DNA from: an uncultured Propionibacteriaceae bacterium
Lineage (GTDB): Bacteria; Actinomycetota; Actinomycetes; Propionibacteriales; Propionibacteriaceae
Length of the DNA: 16,101 bases
Reading direction: 5' to 3'
Assembly: GCA_945875065.1 (NCBI GenBank)
Contig: CAMCJC010000018.1
Location: 1 to 16,101, forward strand
In this document: positions 13,069 to 16,101 of the stretch, in pieces
How positions within the stretch are numbered: the first letter of the stretch is position 1
Layout of the letters: each line of letters opens with the position of its first letter
The notes under the pieces: model-generated
Databases searched by the model: none
Seen by the model: the letters and a program-made list of their open reading frames with translations, nothing else
Told to the model about the DNA's origin: nothing
Program-made: the position numbers and the translations under genes

Positions 13069-14841
13069 CTACTCGGTCTCGGGGTGAATCCTGAGGGCAG
13101 CGATGAACTTGCGGTAGAGCTCGTCGTGGTTCAGGAGTTCCTGGTGGGTGCCGCGATCGCGGATTCGTCCCTCGTCCAGGACGATGATCTGGTCGGCATC
13201 CAGCACGGTGGACAGGCGGTGGGCAATGGTGATGACCGCCCCGGTGGTTGAGAAGTTCTCGATCACTTGCTGGATGGCGGCCTCGGTGATCCCGTCCAGC
13301 TGCGCTGTCGCCTCGTCCAGCAGCAGGATGTCCGGGGTGCTGACCAGGGCGCGTGCGACGGCGAGCCGTTGCCGTTCCCCGCCGGAGAGGGTGGTCTCCA
13401 TGATCTCTGTGTCCAAGCCTTCAGGAAGCCGCTGGATCTGGTCGGCCAACCGCACAGCCTCGAGGGCCGTCCACGCCTCGTCATCGGTTGCGGTATCGGC
13501 TCTGAACAGCACGTTGTCGCGGATGGTGCCCGGAATGATCGGGGTCTCCTGCTCCACATAGGCGAAGCGGGAACGGACCTCGTCGATGGAGAGGGCGTCA
13601 TAGGGACGGCCGTCGAGTTCCAGGTGCCCGTCCACCGGGTCGATGAGCCGGAGCAGCAGTGAGAACACTGTGGTCTTGCCCGCCCCGGACGGGCCGACGA
13701 GCGCGGTGTGGCCACAGCGCGGCACCTCAAGGGTGAGGTCGGACAAGGCTGGCGATGCGGCGTCGCGGTAGTGGGCCGTGACGTTGCGCAGGGCGAGCAC
13801 AGGGGCGGTCGGCGAAGCCGGTGCTGCGGTGCTGGTGGGAGCCGCCATCGTGTACTCCGGCACCATGCAGTTGGTCTCGTGGATGCGGGCTGCGGCGGCG
13901 AGGCCGGTTTGCAGTGAGGTGAAGGCGTCGCCGAGCGTCATGATGGGTTCGACGATGTTGAGGGCGTAGAGCAGGAAGGCCACCAGGGTGGACACCGCCA
14001 GGTCACCGGTGCTGACCCGCCATGCCCCCAGACCGAGCACGACGATGAGCGCCAACTGGGTGCCGCCGCTCGCCGTCGCATCGATGAGGGCTGAATACCA
14101 CACCGAACGGATCGAGTGATGTGCCGAATCCTCGGCATGCTTGGTGACGCGGGTTATCTCCCGTGCTTCAGCCCGACTCGATTTCACGGTTCGCAAAGCC
14201 CGGAGCCGTCCCTCCAGACCCGCACCCAGAGCCCCGATCGCTTCTTGGGCCTTTTTTGTCTCGCCACCGACACGAGGCAGGAGCACGGCGAACAATGCGC
14301 CGATCACCACGACCGAGGTCAGGGTGGTTAGGAGCAACTGCCAGTCCAACACGGCCATGAGGGCGATGGTGCCGATGAGCGAGACCGTCCCGTTCATGAA
14401 CTGCACGATCGTGGAGCTGGCGGCTGAGCGCAGCAGCACTGTGTCGCTGGTGACGCGGGTGACGAGCTCACCGGTGCGGAAGCGCTGCACCTGTTCGATC
14501 CTTGAGGAGAGGAACCTGTGGATCAGCGATCTGCGGGCATCAAGCACGATGTGCTCGGCGAGGCGTCCCAGCAGAAAGGATTGCGTCAAACCGGCCAAGG
14601 TGCCTACGACGAGCAATGTGACGAGCAGAGCCACAGGTCCGCTTAGGGATGTGTCAGTGCCAAGGGAGTCCAGCACGTGTTTCGTGGCCAACGGGGTGAC
14701 CAGGGTGACTGCGGTGCTGAGCAACCCGAGGATCATGCCCAGGCTGATGACCCCCACGTGGCGGCGGGCATGAGGGAGCAGAACAGCCAATTTATCCCGA
14801 AGGGAGACGGCCGGGCCGGCGTGGTTGTCGAGGGCGGTCAT
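13069..14841 (-). CDS. ABC exporter half-transporter (fused membrane and ATPase domains)
   Basis: A 590-aa type IV (ABCB/MsbA-like) exporter subunit, expected to act as a dimer in the membrane; substrate unknown (drug, peptide or lipid). Residues about 1-310 hold six hydrophobic membrane segments, beginning near VGVISLGMILGLLSTAVTLV. The ATPase domain follows an alanine/proline/threonine-rich linker (about 333-350): Walker A GPSGAGKTT (383-391, K389), Q-loop Q431 in YVEQE, signature LSGGERQ from 485, Walker B ILLLDEAT with D509 and E510, and switch H541 in IAHRLS. All catalytic residues are present. ATG at 14839-14841 has GTGAGGAAAC just upstream. The frame is open to about 15828, but that extension lies out of frame within the permease gene and is not coding. 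It follows the permease by 59 nt. Confidence 0.93.
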   Translation of the reverse strand: MTALDNHAGPAVSLRDKLAVLLPHARRHVGVISLGMILGLLSTAVTLVTPLATKHVLDSLGTDTSLSGPVALLVTLLVVGTLAGLTQSFLLGRLAEHIVLDARRSLIHRFLSSRIEQVQRFRTGELVTRVTSDTVLLRSAASSTIVQFMNGTVSLIGTIALMAVLDWQLLLTTLTSVVVIGALFAVLLPRVGGETKKAQEAIGALGAGLEGRLRALRTVKSSRAEAREITRVTKHAEDSAHHSIRSVWYSALIDATASGGTQLALIVVLGLGAWRVSTGDLAVSTLVAFLLYALNIVEPIMTLGDAFTSLQTGLAAAARIHETNCMVPEYTMAAPTSTAAPASPTAPVLALRNVTAHYRDAASPALSDLTLEVPRCGHTALVGPSGAGKTTVFSLLLRLIDPVDGHLELDGRPYDALSIDEVRSRFAYVEQETPIIPGTIRDNVLFRADTATDDEAWTALEAVRLADQIQRLPEGLDTEIMETTLSGGERQRLAVARALVSTPDILLLDEATAQLDGITEAAIQQVIENFSTTGAVITIAHRLSTVLDADQIIVLDEGRIRDRGTHQELLNHDELYRKFIAALRIHPETE

Positions 14842-14857
14842 TGTTTCCTCACGGGTT

Positions 14858-14880
14858 CCTGCCGGATTGGATTCGGCAGG
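14858..14880 (-). other. Intercistronic hairpin before the ABC exporter gene
   Basis: CCTGCCG and CGGCAGG form a perfect 7-bp stem with a 9-nt loop, between the permease stop and the ribosome site of the exporter gene. With no T-run it is more likely an mRNA processing, stability or translation-tuning element than a full terminator. Confidence 0.35.
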
Positions 14881-14900
14881 ATGTTGGGCGTGAACAAATC

Positions 14901-16101
14901 TCAGGGTCTCCAGCTTATGGCTGCGATTGCTCTCAGCATTATCCACAGGACAAGCCAGCCTGCGCTCAGGATTGCTGCCAGCGTGACGGGTATCGCGAGT
15001 TTGTGGGCGTAGAAGAGGACAACTAGGGAAGGGAGGAGCGCGCCGGCCAGCATGAGCGCGCTGCTCAAAAGATGCCGGGTGACCAGTGCGCGGCGGGGAG
15101 TCCCTAGATGCCAGTAGCGGAATCGGGCCCGCCGTCCGCGTGCCTGCTCGCCCAAGCGTGTGGTGGCGGCCTGGATCACTGCCACGGCCACGATCAGGAG
15201 TGCGGCAACGATGATGAAGGAGGTGAAAACCTCGCCGACGGCGGTGGCCACCCGGGTGTTGGTGGTGACCTGCCGGTACCATCCGACCCCTGCTCCGATG
15301 AGGGCGAAAGTGGCGGCGGCCAGCCCGGCCAGCAGGGTTTCTGACAGGGCCAGACCGATGATGCGCCATCGGCTCCCCAGGCGTGCGGCCAGAGACGAGA
15401 CCGGTGGGTGGAGGGGGTGGGACGCTGCCACTGCTGCCACCACTAGGACGAGGAAACCGACGACTGGCCAGCGCAGCCCGGAGGGTGCCATCAAGAGTCC
15501 GGCCAGACCCGCTGCGGTGGTGAGAACAAGGCCTGGCCATTGCGTCTGCACTGTCCAGCGGAACCTGGCCGGGTGGGACCAGCCGAGGGAGGCCAACAGG
15601 GTGTGGTCGGCGGTTCGGCGAGGCCTGGACAGCCACCCCACGCCCACCAGGAGGATGCCGGCAGTGGCGATGGCCCCGGCGAACAGGAGCAGGACCACCT
15701 GTGTGGTGGTGGTTTCGCTCCACGTGACAGCCCCCAGGGTGGTGAACTCCTGGCTCACCCATCCGAGGTCGCCGACGCGTTGCGGGACTGCAGCATCGGT
15801 GGTGCCGAAGGCGTAGTCCGGGACCCACAGACTAACCGGCTGGAGCGACGCCCCGGCGACGACGAACACGTCCAGGCCCAGTGTCCTGAGTTCGGCCGCC
15901 ACCGCGTCGATGCGAGGCATCGCGTCGGTGCGGGGCAGCCCTTCCAAGCCGGCGACGCGGACTCTCACCGCCGAGACGAAGTCGCCGTCGACCAGCTGGC
16001 TTGCCCCGTTCAGGGACACGATCGCCGACGAGGCCTGTGCGGCCAGCCCCATCCCGTTGCGCGTCGGGGTCAATGCCTGTCCGCTGCTGCTGACCGTAAC
16101 C
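14901..16101 (-). CDS. FtsX-like permease, C-terminal part (runs off right edge)
   Basis: About 400 C-terminal residues of an integral membrane protein. An extracytoplasmic segment with VRVRVAGLEGL and LDVFVVAGASLQPVSLWVPDY is typical of MacB/FtsX-type periplasmic or external domains. It is followed by about seven hydrophobic segments, e.g. VVLLLFAGAIATAGILLVGV, ETLLAGLAAATFALIGAGVG, SFIIVAALLIVAVAVI and LLSSALMLAGALLPSLVVLF. FtsX-like permeases normally work with a separate ATPase and handle peptides, lipoproteins or signals for antimicrobial resistance. The frame continues open to the window edge, so the true start is outside; the TTG near 16071 is internal. It is co-oriented with the ABC exporter gene downstream. 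Class assignment is good; substrate unknown. Confidence 0.85.
   Translation of the reverse strand, partial: VTVSSSGQALTPTRNGMGLAAQASSAIVSLNGASQLVDGDFVSAVRVRVAGLEGLPRTDAMPRIDAVAAELRTLGLDVFVVAGASLQPVSLWVPDYAFGTTDAAVPQRVGDLGWVSQEFTTLGAVTWSETTTTQVVLLLFAGAIATAGILLVGVGWLSRPRRTADHTLLASLGWSHPARFRWTVQTQWPGLVLTTAAGLAGLLMAPSGLRWPVVGFLVLVVAAVAASHPLHPPVSSLAARLGSRWRIIGLALSETLLAGLAAATFALIGAGVGWYRQVTTNTRVATAVGEVFTSFIIVAALLIVAVAVIQAATTRLGEQARGRRARFRYWHLGTPRRALVTRHLLSSALMLAGALLPSLVVLFYAHKLAIPVTLAAILSAGWLVLWIMLRAIAAISWRP

Noticed and set aside
14842..15828. N-terminal extension of the ABC exporter frame
   Set aside because: It reads out of frame through the FtsX-like permease gene; the product is His/Arg/Pro-rich with no membrane pattern, and a good ribosome site marks the start at 14841.

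Overview
This is a chromosomal segment of a high-G+C actinomycete (Actinomycetota). The evidence is strong G/C third-position bias, GTG starts, several likely leaderless promoters (a TANNNT-like -10 box 6-7 nt before the start codon), and the order mfd, lipoproteins, mazG that is familiar from this phylum. A member of Propionibacteriales is possible, but the sequence alone does not settle the family.

Left part (1-4205). The 5' portion of radA runs off the left edge on the minus strand. Divergent from it is a PfkB-family sugar kinase, whose stop codon overlaps the stop of a convergent VOC/glyoxalase-like gene. A second divergent intergenic region leads to a plus-strand run: a xylose-isomerase-like TIM-barrel protein, then a divergent proline-dehydrogenase-like protein 11 nt downstream.

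Core repair and housekeeping block (4239-10593, plus strand): mfd (transcription-repair coupling factor), a large lipoprotein of unknown function, a small SurA-N-like lipoprotein, and mazG (NTP pyrophosphohydrolase), which starts inside the stop codon of the gene before it. In many actinobacteria eno follows mazG; here it does not.

Ro/Y-RNA module (10594-13013). This is the most interesting part. The 565-nt gap after mazG is packed with structure: about 2.8 copies of a 26-nt GC-rich repeat; a 78-nt imperfect inverted repeat; a good promoter (TTGCGA, 17 nt, TAAGGT) whose -10 box lies inside a perfect 10-bp-arm palindrome; and then two tandem structured RNAs. Each has a long outer stem carrying the shared motif GGGCCGGA followed by TTCGGTTATC, and encloses a tRNA-like domain in circularly permuted order (T-arm, then an acceptor-like stem closed by a short loop, then in the first copy a D-arm). 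Directly downstream is a Ro60/Rsr-type protein (TROVE plus vWA domains). I read the RNAs as a pair of bacterial Y RNAs (YrlA-like), the known partners of Ro60. Bacterial Ro60 with Y RNA is known to work in RNA surveillance and degradation with exoribonucleases such as PNPase. A small coiled-coil/helix-turn-helix protein overlaps the end of the Ro gene and may belong to the same unit.

Right part (13069-16101, minus strand). A complete fused ABC exporter half-transporter lies downstream of a partial FtsX-like permease that runs off the right edge. They look like an export or antimicrobial-peptide-related pair, with substrate unknown.
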